From the NCBI RefSeq assembly GCF_014633365.1, contig NC_068343.1:29171307-29235306 (forward strand): DNA of 64,000 nucleotides. The letters are read 5' to 3'. Within the stretch, counting starts at the first letter, position 1. Every line of letters starts with the position of its first letter. Below the pieces are notes generated by a model. The model was not told the DNA's origin. It saw nothing but the letters and a program-made list of their open reading frames with translations, and ran no database searches. Position numbers and translations under genes: made by a program. The DNA comes from Diospyros lotus (taxonomy: Eukaryota; Streptophyta; Magnoliopsida; Ericales; Ebenaceae). Positions 21,366 through 31,627 of the stretch are shown here, piece after piece.

Positions 21366-21598
21366 GGTTCAGATGTAGAAATCCGCATTTTGGATCAACA
21401 CAATTCCATGGGTCATCTGTGGGACGTAATCCTTGCCTTTGGAAAGTTTCGGTTGCAGCGGATTACTCTAATTCAGTTCTGGATTCGTCAAGTTATACAA
21501 GTAGCCAAAGTTATCATCCTCTTGAAGAAGTCAAAGTCAACAAAAGCATCCGGGAAACCCAGCTTACTTCTGCCGAAATAGCAAGGACAACCGTTGAG
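21366..21598 (+). pseudogene. At3g49140-like gene, exon with N-terminal half of conserved region
   Basis: Open frame reading 'RNPHFGSTQFHG', 'KVSVAADYSNSVLDSSSY', 'SYHPLEEVKVNKSIRETQLT' and 'SAEIARTTVE', followed by a gt donor at 21599. This matches my memory of the plant chloroplast-targeted family annotated from Arabidopsis At3g49140 (labelled a pentatricopeptide repeat superfamily protein, although PPR units are not obvious). In that family the next residues form another exon before 'IFFEI'; that exon is missing here, and the next exon present is in another phase. The copy is probably dead or depends on sequence lost from this interval. Confidence 0.6.
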
Positions 21599-21790
21599 GT
21601 GTGTACTTGGATAATTTTGTAGAAGTGATGGGATTATAATGTGAATTTCATTAATGTATTTGTTAAGCCATTACATAATAAGACTTTCTCCTTGTATGAA
21701 TGCATGGTCATATTTTTTTATGCATCATAATCTGTAATGATATTTTGAACTGATTTGATCTAATCATTTTGCTTTTCTATTTCTGTGCAG

Positions 21791-21855
21791 ATATATTTTT
21801 TGAAATTGTTGATGATAAAAACATCTTACAAGACCCTGGAGCTAGCAATCTTGTG
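21791..21855 (+). pseudogene. At3g49140-like gene, short exon
   Basis: After 'ttctgtgcag', 65 bp encode 'IFFEIVDDKNILQDPGASNL' plus V, then a gtgagg donor. The exon begins in the middle of a codon, whereas the upstream exon ends on a codon boundary, so direct splicing shifts the frame. This supports the loss of one intervening exon. The following intron holds the gypsy element at 22952-29070. Confidence 0.6.
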
Positions 21856-22951
21856 GTGAGGACACACTTGTATTTCAAAAGCTTTTTCTCTCTGAAATGA
21901 AAAATTTTAGGGCTCTGGTTGTGGTTGTATGAGTTACAGAACACTGCATATTTTTAGTCGAAATTGTGGTGCTAAAAACTCAAAACGCTTAGAAACCAAG
22001 CATGGCAGACAGTTCCTCACGTGCATTTGAAAGATAAAATAGTTTAAGTGAGTTTATTAGTGGAGAATAGTCAGTAAATTATTTTCCCCATCTCCCTGTA
22101 TCCCCTTGTCTTGATTGTTATCATGCACATGTATAGGTTACTTAGCTTGTTCAAGATATTTGTATTGAAGATTTGCGGGGTTGTCAATACAAATATTTAA
22201 AGGCTAAACTGTAAACAAAATTGTGAATGATGATTTTATGAAAGCAATTGATGTGGCGGCGTTGTGTTTTATTAAAATTCCTCTTATGGATCATTGTTCA
22301 AAAAAATTTATCCATTTGCTTTTCTTGTTTACTGAATTACTTTTCAAAGGATGTTGAAACATTTCTCCTCTCTAGATCTCCACTCAAGTTTCATTTCTTT
22401 ACAAGAGATGGTTGATCAAAGGAATCTGAATGGTTATGCTTAACCTTTCTTTCAAATACTGGTGTCATGGTTTCCAAATTACAGTTCTGAATAGTGAAAT
22501 TGACATTTGAGTCTTTGTTTCGATATTAGACTCTTTGTATACCAAATAAATTGGCATCCAATATATTATGTTTTCTAAATTTGCAATTATGACTTGGGAA
22601 ATGTCCAGGGAGATTAGTATGTGGGTAGAATGATACAAGTCATTACATTTGCTGATACCCTATAGATGACAGCAGGTGACTATGTTTATGCTGCAACAAG
22701 TGCCTTGTGGAGAGCATTAGGATGCTAAAGTCAAGTACATATTATACTATGGTAATTTGTGTGATCAGTGGCCAGAGAAGCAATGTGGTGTTTTCTAGTT
22801 TTACAAAGTGTGTTACTTTAATGGTCTCTATTTGGAAACTAAAAGATATCTATTTGGCATTACTCTGATGGTAATCCATGTGTATTTGTTGTCTTGTATG
22901 TCAATTGTATTTATCAACCTTAAGGAGTTATGACTTTATATAATGAATCTC
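21856..22951 (+). other. host intron left part
   Basis: Intron sequence up to the gypsy insertion at 22952. No coding exon recognised. 22947-22951 (atctc) is the left target duplication of that insertion. Confidence 0.45.
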
Positions 22952-23569
22952 TGTAACGCCCCACTTTTTCAAATACCATTATGATATCAAATACAAGCTA
23001 ACTTCACCTACGGGCGTTATGGAAACCCTTACCAACGGAAGCATTGGATCGAACCTGCAAGCTTAACCAAAGCTAAATAAAATGGGTTTCCACTAGATTT
23101 CATTACCAGGTACAAGAAATGTAAAAGACTCTTAACACTCTGGAAAGACACAACTTATTAATATAGTACAACTATAGGGCATCCTTTTATTACAAACTTT
23201 GAGTACCCTAACTGCTATTCACAATATATTACTTCGGTTACAGGGGTACATAATGAATCCAAGATCCCAAAGCTAGTGAAGCTCCACCTCCTTGCTCACG
23301 CTTTAACCTGGAACCTGTAACGCTTGACACTTCTGATAAAGCTGGGACGATGAATGCCCCAGGGGTAAGAAACACCCAAGTTAGATAATGATATCTAAGT
23401 GAGTGGTAAGAAAGAAAGAAACAGTGCATGCAAGAGCAATATGCAGTTATGCCAGGAAACAAGCAGAATTAAGTATAAACCTTCCAAGACCGTACCAAAA
23501 TAAAACCTCCCCGAGTCACCATCATCCCTTCCAGCACTTATGTCAAACCTCATAGTCTCACCTCCAGGC

Positions 23570-23745
23570 TAAGCCCCACCTCTAGGCATGTGGTTGTGGT
23601 CCAATCCCTCAGCCCCACCTCTAGGCACGGCCCCACCTCTAGGCACGGGATTACGAGCCACCACTATGCCCGTTGGCACTTGTGTGAAACATCTCAGCCC
23701 CACCTGCAGGCACGGGATCGTGATCCAACCCCTCAGCCCCACCTC
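23570..23745. repeat. tandem 'ccccacctctaggcacgg' units in LTR
   Basis: Five or more imperfect copies with variable spacers. Counterparts occur at 25745-25795, 25905-25930 and in another LTR at 32320-32560. Confidence 0.7.
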
Positions 23746-23747
23746 TA

Positions 23748-25744
23748 TGAAAGTAAAGCAAGATCGCTACGGGGCAAGCAGCGTAGTTCAAAAATTTTAA
23801 ACCTTACCCCAATCCCGGCGATTGGATCAACGTCAAAATCAAATCATTCACAAACAAATAAATAAATCTAACCTTTAGATTATCGAGTCGTTCGCGGATT
23901 CGAGTCGTCCAAGCGTCTGACCTCTAACTCGTGATACGCGGCACGCGTCCGTTGGCAAGGAGAGAGGAATAGGAGTGCTAGCTCCTTCTCATTTGCGCGG
24001 CTTGTGTATGGACGGTAAAAGAACACCCACGTTTCAAATCGATGCCAAAAGAAACGGGGAAGAGTGAACAGCAATGCGTTTTTCAACTCTTGAAAAACGA
24101 CACCAAAAATCACTTCAAATGGGCAACCTATAAAAGGATATTTATAATGAAATATCCTAGGGTTTCTAAAACCCTAATGGATTGGGCTAGCCCATTAATT
24201 CTAATTTAATTAGAATCTTAAGTGGGCTTATTCTAGTCCAACTAGAAATATAATTAAATGGCTCAATCCTTTTATAGGTTAAATAAAATATTATGGCCCA
24301 AATCTAATTCAAGCCCAAATATATTTTATTTAATATTTAGCCCAAATCTAATTTGGCCCAAATATAATATTTAATATTTGGCCCAAATCTAATTTAGTCC
24401 AAATATAATATTTATTTTAATATTTGGACCAAATTCAATTTAGTCCAAATATAATATTTAATTTAATATTTGGCCCAAATCTAATTTAGTCCAAATATTA
24501 ACTTAAGCCCAAAAATATTTTATTTCCTATTTGCCACTCCAACAAATAGAAAATCATTAAATTAGAAACTCCTTCCTAATTTAATCAAATGTCATTTTTA
24601 GAAAATTCTTTCCATTATGACGACTCCTCGTCATATTGACGTCATTACGTCTATTTGTTCTTTTTTCGTGAGAATCTACAATGGCACAACTTTTTGCCGA
24701 AGTGTCCCACTTAACCATACGTCCACTCTCCTAGTTTAATCCAAGGACCGTGCCTGTTGCGTATGACTCATTAGGCTTCCGAATATGTTGGCAATGTGTC
24801 GGTACGAACACATAAGACAAGATTGGCCTCTAGCAAGGCGTCATGCCTACCCAATTATTCAGAAGGATTCATAATCCGCAAATAACCTTTCACGAGCATG
24901 GTTACCGTGTAATACGATCCTCTCGTCAATGTATCTTATGTGATCTCAAGTATGGCGATGTGTTGCTTGATAATGATCACATGAGTTTTCTTCGGTCTTT
25001 CAGATATCTTCACTTGATAGAAAGTGAATCAATAACTCCTTATTGATCTCTTTCACCATGGCCATGGATTTAAAGTGAATATCCACCGAAGGTGCCTTAG
25101 ATACATCATCCTCTATCAAGGGATAGACGAGTCCCATCTTGGCTATGCACCCATCTCCATAAGCCTCATGATATACCCAACGATCGCCCACGTGCAGCCT
25201 TTGTCTAGGCCCATCGAAACGATGTCAAAGCATACCGGTCTTCTTATGAGATGACCGTGACAACCTCAGGTCCAAGGATTAGTTACACCCTTCTCGTATG
25301 AGAATTCCATCAACATATAACCAAAATGGATTCTCATGGCGAGTCATGTCCAGTGACACGTTCTCCAACATTGGTCACCTATGTACTTGTCTAGGCATCC
25401 CCATGCCTATGGGTGTGAGACCCCCATTGCTATCACATAGCAAAAACATAGCACATACAAGTCTTACCGCAATTGTCAATGTCCATTCTTAACATTGCTA
25501 CGACTTGGGACGTTTAATGATGTCTATAAACTGTGATGCATCATCTCACATCTTTATAGATTATTCACAGTATACATCATATGGACTTCTATCTAGTTTC
25601 ATTCGGTTATTACAATAATAACAAGAAACTAATAGAATGACTTCTTGTGAATTTGAATAACTCATTATTCAAATAATAACATGATTACAATTGTCAGTGT
25701 ACAACATGCCCAATCTGATTGGGTCTAGAGCACCTACACTAACA
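23748..25744 (-). mobile_element. solo LTR (TGTTAGTG..CTTTCA), 2.0 kb
   Basis: Exact TSD ctcta at 23743-23747 and 25745-25749. The minus strand starts TGTTAGTGTAGG and ends ..TTTACTTTCA. A minus-strand TATA-like 'ttataaatatcc' lies near 24140. No coding domain or primer site. Its organisation resembles the solo LTR at 8805-12800. It sits inside the 3' LTR of the gypsy element and is therefore younger. Confidence 0.8.
24285..24535. repeat. minisatellite of 'ggcccaaatctaattta' type
   Basis: Five to six imperfect units of about 40 bp, each with 'gcccaaatctaattt', 'gtccaaatataata' and 'tttaatattt'. Lies inside the solo LTR at 23748-25744. Confidence 0.75.
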
Positions 25745-26792
25745 CTCTAGGCACGGCCCCACCTCTGGGCATGGGATTACTACCCCGATCCTCGTGATGT
25801 TCCCAACAAGAAGCCAACAAGTTCCCGATCCACCAATAGCAACCATCACCAAACAACATGTTGAAGACAAAGCAGAAGGAATATGTACAACTAAGGAATA
25901 TCAAGTAGGCACGGCCTCACCTGTAGGCACGGTGCACAAACCAAGAAAAATATAATGTGCAATCCATAAGCTATGAGAAAGAGTAGTCATGTTTAATCTC
26001 ATCGACGAATCACAACAACAAACTCCGTGATCAAGCAAAATAGGAAAGAAATGCTCGAAAATAGGGAAACATGAGATGTAAGCAACAACCATCCACAAGT
26101 GGAAACCAAGAATGATCAATAGGAATTAAGAAACATGCATAAGGACCACTCAAAAATGAAACCAAGAATGATCAAGAGGAAGCATGCACAAGAACCACTC
26201 ACCTTGATCGTTTTCCCTTCAATAGCACGGTTTACAGCCTGGTTTCGAGCACTAGAGGCTGTTTCTGCAGAAATAATAGATTTTAGTGAACCAACCTCAA
26301 ATATTTCTACATAGGGTTGTAGGTAATTAAAATAGGAGAACAACGGTGAAAATTTGAGGCCAATCGGAGGCCGGATGGCCCTCACGGGCCCCCGGAAGTT
26401 GGCCACGCGCTACCCCTTCTCTATTTTGCAACCCAAAATTAAAACGGCCATATCTTGCTCATTTTTTATCCGATTCGCTCTCCGTTTGAACCTACGGACT
26501 CCTATTTTCATCCTCTATGATCCTACAAAAAGAAAGTTAGCTTAACTTTTCAGTTTCCTTTCCGTTTTGGCGATTTTCCAGCCAGGTCTCTCTTTCCTTC
26601 CTTCTTTGCTTTTTCTTTTCTTTTTCTTGCACTTGCTTTCTTTCCTTTCTCCTTAGCTTCTCATGGCCTTTCCTCCTTCCCTTTATATAGCCTTTGAATG
26701 CCCAAATCCTCAAGATTTTACTTGGCCACCAAGTTGCTCATTTTCCACCCAAGTAATCATCACAACTTTGGAATTTTACAATCTTCTCAAGT

Positions 26793-27446
26793 AAGCCTTC
26801 ATTTCTTCCAATCCTAAGCTTCCAAGTACACCTTCACGTGGCCTTCAAGATAAGCTCCATCTTCTCCTTCCTTTGCAAGCCAATTCAAGTCTTACAAGTT
26901 AAGTCTCTCAAGTCAAGTCTCCCAAGTTAAGTCTCCCAAGTTAAGACTTTTAATCATTATAACCAATCTTCCTATTCAAGCTTCTTCTTTTTTCCAATCT
27001 CATTTCTCCATTTGCCCTTTACGTGACCCTTTATTCAACCCATCTTCTCCTTATCTTTTAGCAAGCCAATAACATGCTTCCAACTCCATTTACTTTTAAA
27101 TTAAGAAATAAAGGTAATCATGGTTTAAGACTTTTGAATACAATTATCCAATATAATCTTTCCACCTCAAGACTTCTTCCACAAGCCTTTATTATGACCA
27201 TAAGTCTTCCAATGAAAGTTTACCAACTCAAAGCTTTCCTAACAAGCTTTTATCATGACATTCATTTGGAGACGTTATCCTTTACAAACTCAAGGCTTCT
27301 CAAACAAGCCTTTATCATGACAATTATTATCCTTTATTTTGCATTTAAGTCCTTAAAACCATTTCCATTTACACTTAAGCCTAAAACTTCCATTAAAACA
27401 CTTTATTGCATCATCTAACATTTACATTAGATTCTGGGGTATCACA
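26793..27446 (-). repeat. first copy of a ~650-bp direct repeat (LTR U3)
   Basis: Almost identical to 28431-29070, with about half a dozen substitutions and one small length difference in a 'aagtctcccaagtt' repeat. Both copies end 'ggggtatcaca'. It is the LTR part shared by the two ends of the gypsy element. The matching 94-residue frames in both copies are by-products of this identity. Confidence 0.85.
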
Positions 27447-28430
27447 TCCTCCCCCCCTTAAAATAAATTTCGTCCCCGAAATTTTTCTTCATAGCTCACT
27501 CAGAATCTATTCCTGAAGCAAATCCCTTCACCAAGAAATATCATTTTACTCCTCAAATCTCACTTCGAGGTCGATGATTTACTTGGCTGCCTCGATCAAT
27601 ATGGTTTGCCTTAACTCTTGGCCTCAGACACAAAATTTGAATCAAAATATCATAGCATTCTCCCAAAAGTCGAATACCAGGGTTTGTCCCATTTCTAATT
27701 GTCAACTCATGACCACACCTTCGAGTCTTCTAGAATAGCTTGTCGGGTCTGTTCATCAGATGAGAGTGAATCGCCAGGTTAGCGACGTAAATAGATGTTC
27801 CATCAGGAATCACATCCAATGCCATAGGCTAAAAGCCTCCACCAGTCCCCACTCTCGGGTCATTAGAACAGGCCTATTCCCGCATCAGCCACCACATTCA
27901 CCTAGAACAGGCTATTAGAGTGGACTCACTGGCCACCACGTTCCCCCTCCCGAGATGGTACTGGATCACACAACCACAACCCCTCAAAAACTCTATCCAT
28001 CGTCGTTACCCTGCATTCAAATCCCTCTGAAAGAACAGGCTCCTCAAGCAATCATGAAGACCTCGAACTTTTCACACAGATAGCACTGCCAAAACATTCC
28101 CACTACTACATCAACATCCGTGCGAGGGCCAGATCAAATCAGAGCCAATTACTCACAATAGCCGGGGTGTATAATAATTCGCACACTACACCGAAGGTCA
28201 GGTCAGTAACCAGAATAAATCTCCCTTCCCAAGGCCAAATTCGGGGAACACACATATCCCCATGCTTGCTATCCTGGGAAACACACTTTCCTAAGCAAGC
28301 CCATATCACACACATGCCTACACTGGGAAGCATTCCACCCATGGTTATGACCTACCCCGGCCCATGTATGCAATCACAGTTCCACCACCCCTTTCCCAAA
28401 CCTCTTAATTCCCAAGCCCACTTAGCACAC
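27447..28430 (-). other. internal remnant of the deleted gypsy element with polypurine tract
   Basis: The minus strand ends '..cggggacgaaattt' then 'taagggggggagga' directly before TGTGATACCCC, the usual polypurine tract and LTR start of Tekay/Del elements. The remainder is 3' untranslated or degraded pol sequence with no domain I recognise. Confidence 0.65.
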
Positions 28431-29070
28431 AAGCCTTCATTTCTTCCAATCCTAAGCTTCCAAGTACACCTTCACGTGGCCTTCAAGATAAGCTCCATCT
28501 TCTCCTTCCTTTGCAAGCCAATTCAAGTCTTACAAGTCAAGTCTCCCAAGTTAAGTCTCCCAAGTTAAGACTTTTAATCATTATAACCAATCTTCCTATT
28601 CAAACTTCTTCTTTTTTCCAATCTCATTTCTCCATTTGCCCTTTACGTGACCCTTTATTCAACCCATCTTATCCTTATCTTTTAGCAAGCCAATAACATT
28701 CTTCCAACTCCATTTACTTTTGAATTAAGAAATAAAGGTAATCATGGTTTAAGACTTTTGAATACAATTATCCAATATAATCTTTCCACCTCAAGACTTC
28801 TTCCACAAGCCTTTATTATGACCATAAGTCTTCCAATGAAAGTTTACCAACTCAAAGCTTTCCTAACAAGCTTTTATCATGACATTCATTTGGAGACGTT
28901 ATCCTTTACAAACTCAAGGCTTCTCAAACAAGCCTTTATCATGACAATTATTATCCTTTATTTTGCATTTAAGTCCTTAAAACCATTTCCATTTACACTT
29001 AAGCCTAAAACTTCCATTAAAACACTTTATTGCATCATCTAACCTTTACATTAGATTCTGGGGTATCACA
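28431..29070 (-). repeat. truncated 5' LTR
   Basis: Second copy of the 650-bp repeat. It carries the outer LTR end and TSD but only the U3 part; R, U5 and the primer site are missing at the abrupt junction at 28430. Confidence 0.75.
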
Positions 29071-29175
29071 ACCTCAATATATATGCCAATGTTCATTATT
29101 TTTTCCCCTCCATGCCCGTAGCTTTGTTGGCATGAACTTGAACCACTTTTCTAATTATCACTGAAATATCTTCAG

Positions 29176-29292
29176 AATGCTCTGATTGGGTTGGATATTC
29201 CCATGTATGAGAATAAAAGGGCAGTCAATGAGTATAACGTTTTCGACGTTGACAGTACTGATGATATTCCATTCGATGATGACAATTTTGAG
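29176..29292 (+). pseudogene. At3g49140-like gene, exon after the gypsy insertion
   Basis: After 'atcttcag', 117 bp (39 codons) read 'NALIGLDIPMYENKRAVNEY', 'NVFDVDSTDDIPFDDDNFE', followed by a gtttgt donor. In frame with the exon at 21791-21855. Acidic, well conserved block of the family. Frame integrity here suggests the copy was lost recently or that only parts are broken. Confidence 0.65.
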
Positions 29293-29810
29293 GTTTGTAA
29301 TCACTTCACTTCATAAATAGATTGATTTTTTATATTCCATTTATTTATTTTGTATACTTAAGTTATATGTGTAAGAAGAATTAAATATAAACACGCTGAC
29401 CTCCGGCCATTATTTATATGAAAACCTGTATTGAAATTGATTTGGATGTTTCCAATCAATAAGCCAAATACACAACGATGGTGTATGCCCTCATATCTGA
29501 ACTTGATTTGGGATCTAAACTGCCTTCACTGTCTGTATGACTGTGTTCTTTTTCCAACAGAGGAACTCTCTATTTATAGACTGATTAATGTTCATCCTCA
29601 TTCAAACTAATCCCATCAAATTAGTTTGATTCAATTTGAAAGACAATTATCACTCTTTATCTAGTCGATAAATACTATAGGAGATAATTACCTAATGGTT
29701 TAAATGATATTTTTTAAATAAATAGGACCACCTAATGATAATTATACTAATAAATAATTACAATAAATACAATTAATCATATAGATAATTACAATATGAA
29801 ATTTAAATAG
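29293..29810 (+). other. host intron
   Basis: AT-rich sequence between two exons of the At3g49140-like gene, ending 'aaatttaaatag' before the next exon. Confidence 0.45.
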
Positions 29811-29855
29811 GCAATGGATTCTGAAGCATCTGATGTTCCTGTTACTAGTGAAGCA
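29811..29855 (+). pseudogene. At3g49140-like gene, truncated exon
   Basis: Encodes 'AMDSEASDVPV', matching the expected continuation ('MDSE.SDVPV') for about eleven residues. From about 29845 the sequence diverges completely. The remainder of the protein was not found downstream. The 3' end of the gene is therefore lost or displaced; the next recognised features are retrotransposon parts. Confidence 0.5.
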
Positions 29856-30180
29856 TCAAATGATGTCGTATTGTGCCAAGGAGTTAGAGGGCCACAATCG
29901 GCAATCTCAGGCTGCCTCATGACGCTCGATGGAGGGCCACATGGAAACCATCCGGGCATTCTAGATTATGCCTGATTATTCCCTTCAGTGCAAAGAAATA
30001 TCGTGCTGCATGATTCAATCTCAGCCTTCCATCTTACCTTTTCTGAAGTCCTATCCCAATCGTCCAAATCTGCTATTTAGCCTACCATCGGGATTTAGAG
30101 CGTCAGATCATCAAAACGCCAGAGACAAAGAGAGGTAGGGTCGAGGAACAGAGAGGGAAGAAGGAAATGTGAGTAAGTCT
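29856..30180. other. unassigned junction sequence
   Basis: Moderately GC-rich with no recognised domain, between the truncated exon and the start of copia LTR-like sequence. It may be the 5' part of that LTR. Confidence 0.3.
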
Positions 30181-30605
30181 GGTGTCTCTTCAAGGGTGCC
30201 TTATGGCTTCCTTTATTTTAATCTGTAAGATTTGTACATGTTATGTACGTATTTTCTGGTTCGATAAGTTATGCCCTAATCTGTATTAGTGATTCTTAGG
30301 CAGTTTTGGTTATTGAATCAGTGTTGTACATAAAGTTTTTTGTGTGAGTGTTTATAAGGGTGTAATCTCTATTTCTCGTATAGTGCAGTGAGATCTTCTC
30401 ACCAGAGCTCAACGTGAACGTAGTCCTTTCAGGGTGAACCACAGTAAATCTCTCTATGTCATTTACTTTCCATTATTTTGTTTGTGTTTGCTAGTTGTTT
30501 TGTATATTTCTGATTGTGTCTCTATTGTTGGGTCTAAAAGCTTATAGTGATATCAAAGTGTGTGTGTGTGTGTGTGTGTGCGCGATTTGCTTTATGTCTA
30601 CATAA
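30180..30605 (+). repeat. copia 5' LTR (left end not resolved)
   Basis: Inferred from the primer site just downstream, the TATA-like 'tttataaggg' (30349-30358) and the 'ctctatttctcgtatagtg' region typical of R/U5. A (TG)n microsatellite at 30559-30583 lies near its 3' end. Confidence 0.55.
30559..30583 (+). repeat. (TG)n microsatellite
   Basis: About twelve TG dinucleotides followed by cgcg, in the U5-like region of the copia LTR. Confidence 0.85.
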
Positions 30606-30609
30606 CAAG

Positions 30610-30622
30610 TGGTATCAGAGCC
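30610..30622 (+). other. copia primer binding site
   Basis: 'tggtatcagagcc' exactly matches the 3' end complement of initiator methionine tRNA used by many plant copia elements. Confidence 0.8.
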
Positions 30623-30817
30623 ATTTCTTTAATACACACGGTTTAGGTTTCTTTTAGTGCTCTCAAAGTCTGTGTGATCAAATCTAGGGTTAGTCTTTGC
30701 ACTATTGGTTCTGTCTGAATCTCTAGGATTTTTTGAAGAGTCACGATCAGTAGGTGTTTTCTGTGTGTCTCTGTCAGTATCTATGGTTTTCTTAAGATAC
30801 CTTCATGCAAGGCGAAG

Positions 30818-30976
30818 ATGACAACAACTCGATTTGAAATCAAAACATTTGATGGAAAGGGAGATTTCGGCAGTTGAAAAAAGAAGATAAGAGTGTTACT
30901 CTCTCATCACAAAGTGCTTATTGCACTAGAACCAGATGATCGAAAATAGTTCGATGAGCAAACAGCTAAGACCAAT
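30818..30976 (+). pseudogene. copia gag N-terminus, truncated
   Basis: The ATG at 30818 begins 'MTTTRFEIKTFDGKGDFG' and continues 'KKKIRVLLSHHKVLIALEPD', with stops replacing expected tryptophans (after 'GDFG' and 'PDDRK'). This is the start of a copia gag. It is cut at about 30977 by the CACTA-like terminus. The rest of the element is absent. Confidence 0.75.
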
Positions 30977-31262
30977 ACTACAAAAAAATTATTTTTTTGC
31001 AGCGATCTTTTTGCGGTGGTTTTAAAAAACGTCGCAAAACATGGTATTTTGCGGCAGTTTACAAACTGTTGCAAAATACGTTTTTTGCTATGGTTTCCAA
31101 AAATTATAGCAAAATTTAATTTAACAGCAACTTTTGAAAAATCGCCTCTAAATTTAAAAATAATTTCATAATTAAAAATAAAAATAATTTAACATATGTG
31201 GTAGTTTTTCAAAATTGTTGGAAAATTCATTAAAAACTTTAATTTTGTAAATTTAAAAAATA
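30977..31262 (+). mobile_element. CACTA-like transposon terminus with hairpin subterminal repeats
   Basis: Begins 'tactacaaaaaaatt', one base from the plant CACTA start. Four or more ~32-bp imperfect palindromes follow, each with a gcggt..gtcgc or gcaa..ttgc stem ('ttttgcggcagtttac' / 'aaactgttgcaaaa'). Subterminal palindromes of this kind are typical transposase binding arrays in En/Spm elements. Only one end was found. It abuts a gypsy LTR at about 31262. Confidence 0.6.
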
Positions 31263-31627
31263 ATTTGGCTGAAATCGAGGAAGAAGATCAGCGCCTAAGC
31301 TGCACGCGCCACACTTCATGCGCAAACACGCGCTTAGCGCCTGAAGGTAAGTGGGCTGGGGGTATATTCTAAAATTAATTTTAATATGTTTCTAAAATTA
31401 TTTTAGGAACTATCATGTTGAAAAATTTGGGAAAATGTTTGAGGAGATAATAATTTTGGAATTATCGAGGTGAAAACTAGGAGAGAAATAAAGAAAATTA
31501 TGGAAAATTAAGAAAAAATGGATTTTGATGCTTCTTTAAATAAATATGATGTTTAGGGAGTATCGTGGCTCGAGGTTGGGTAAAAGTACGAGTGTTTGAG
31601 GTTTAACATGCAAATCAAGGTCGTGCA

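Larger units (their letters stand above)
22952..27446 (-). repeat. 3' LTR of the deleted gypsy element (interrupted)
   Basis: About 2.49 kb after removal of the solo LTR at 23748-25744. Contains tandem units 'cccacctctaggcacgg' (23570-23745, resuming at 25745) and, near the minus-strand start, short repeats of 'aagtctcccaagtt' (26890-26945). Confidence 0.75.
22952..29070 (-). mobile_element. Tekay/Del-like gypsy element, internally deleted
   Basis: TSD atctc (22947-22951) / acctc (29071-29075), one mismatch. Minus strand. A 3' LTR (22952-27446) is split by a copia-like solo LTR. Next comes a ~980-bp internal remnant including the polypurine tract (27447-28430). Last comes only the first 640 bp of the 5' LTR (28431-29070), nearly identical to 26793-27446. 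The PBS and essentially all of gag-pol are gone. LTR ends are TGTGATACCCC and GGGGCGTTACA on the minus strand. The small divergence between LTR copies suggests recent insertion followed by a large deletion. Confidence 0.75.

Noticed and set aside
27074..29042. Two nearly identical open frames (114 and 94 residues) at 27074-27418 and 28758-29042
   Set aside because: They lie in the duplicated U3 of a gypsy LTR; identity comes from the LTR, and composition is not protein-like.
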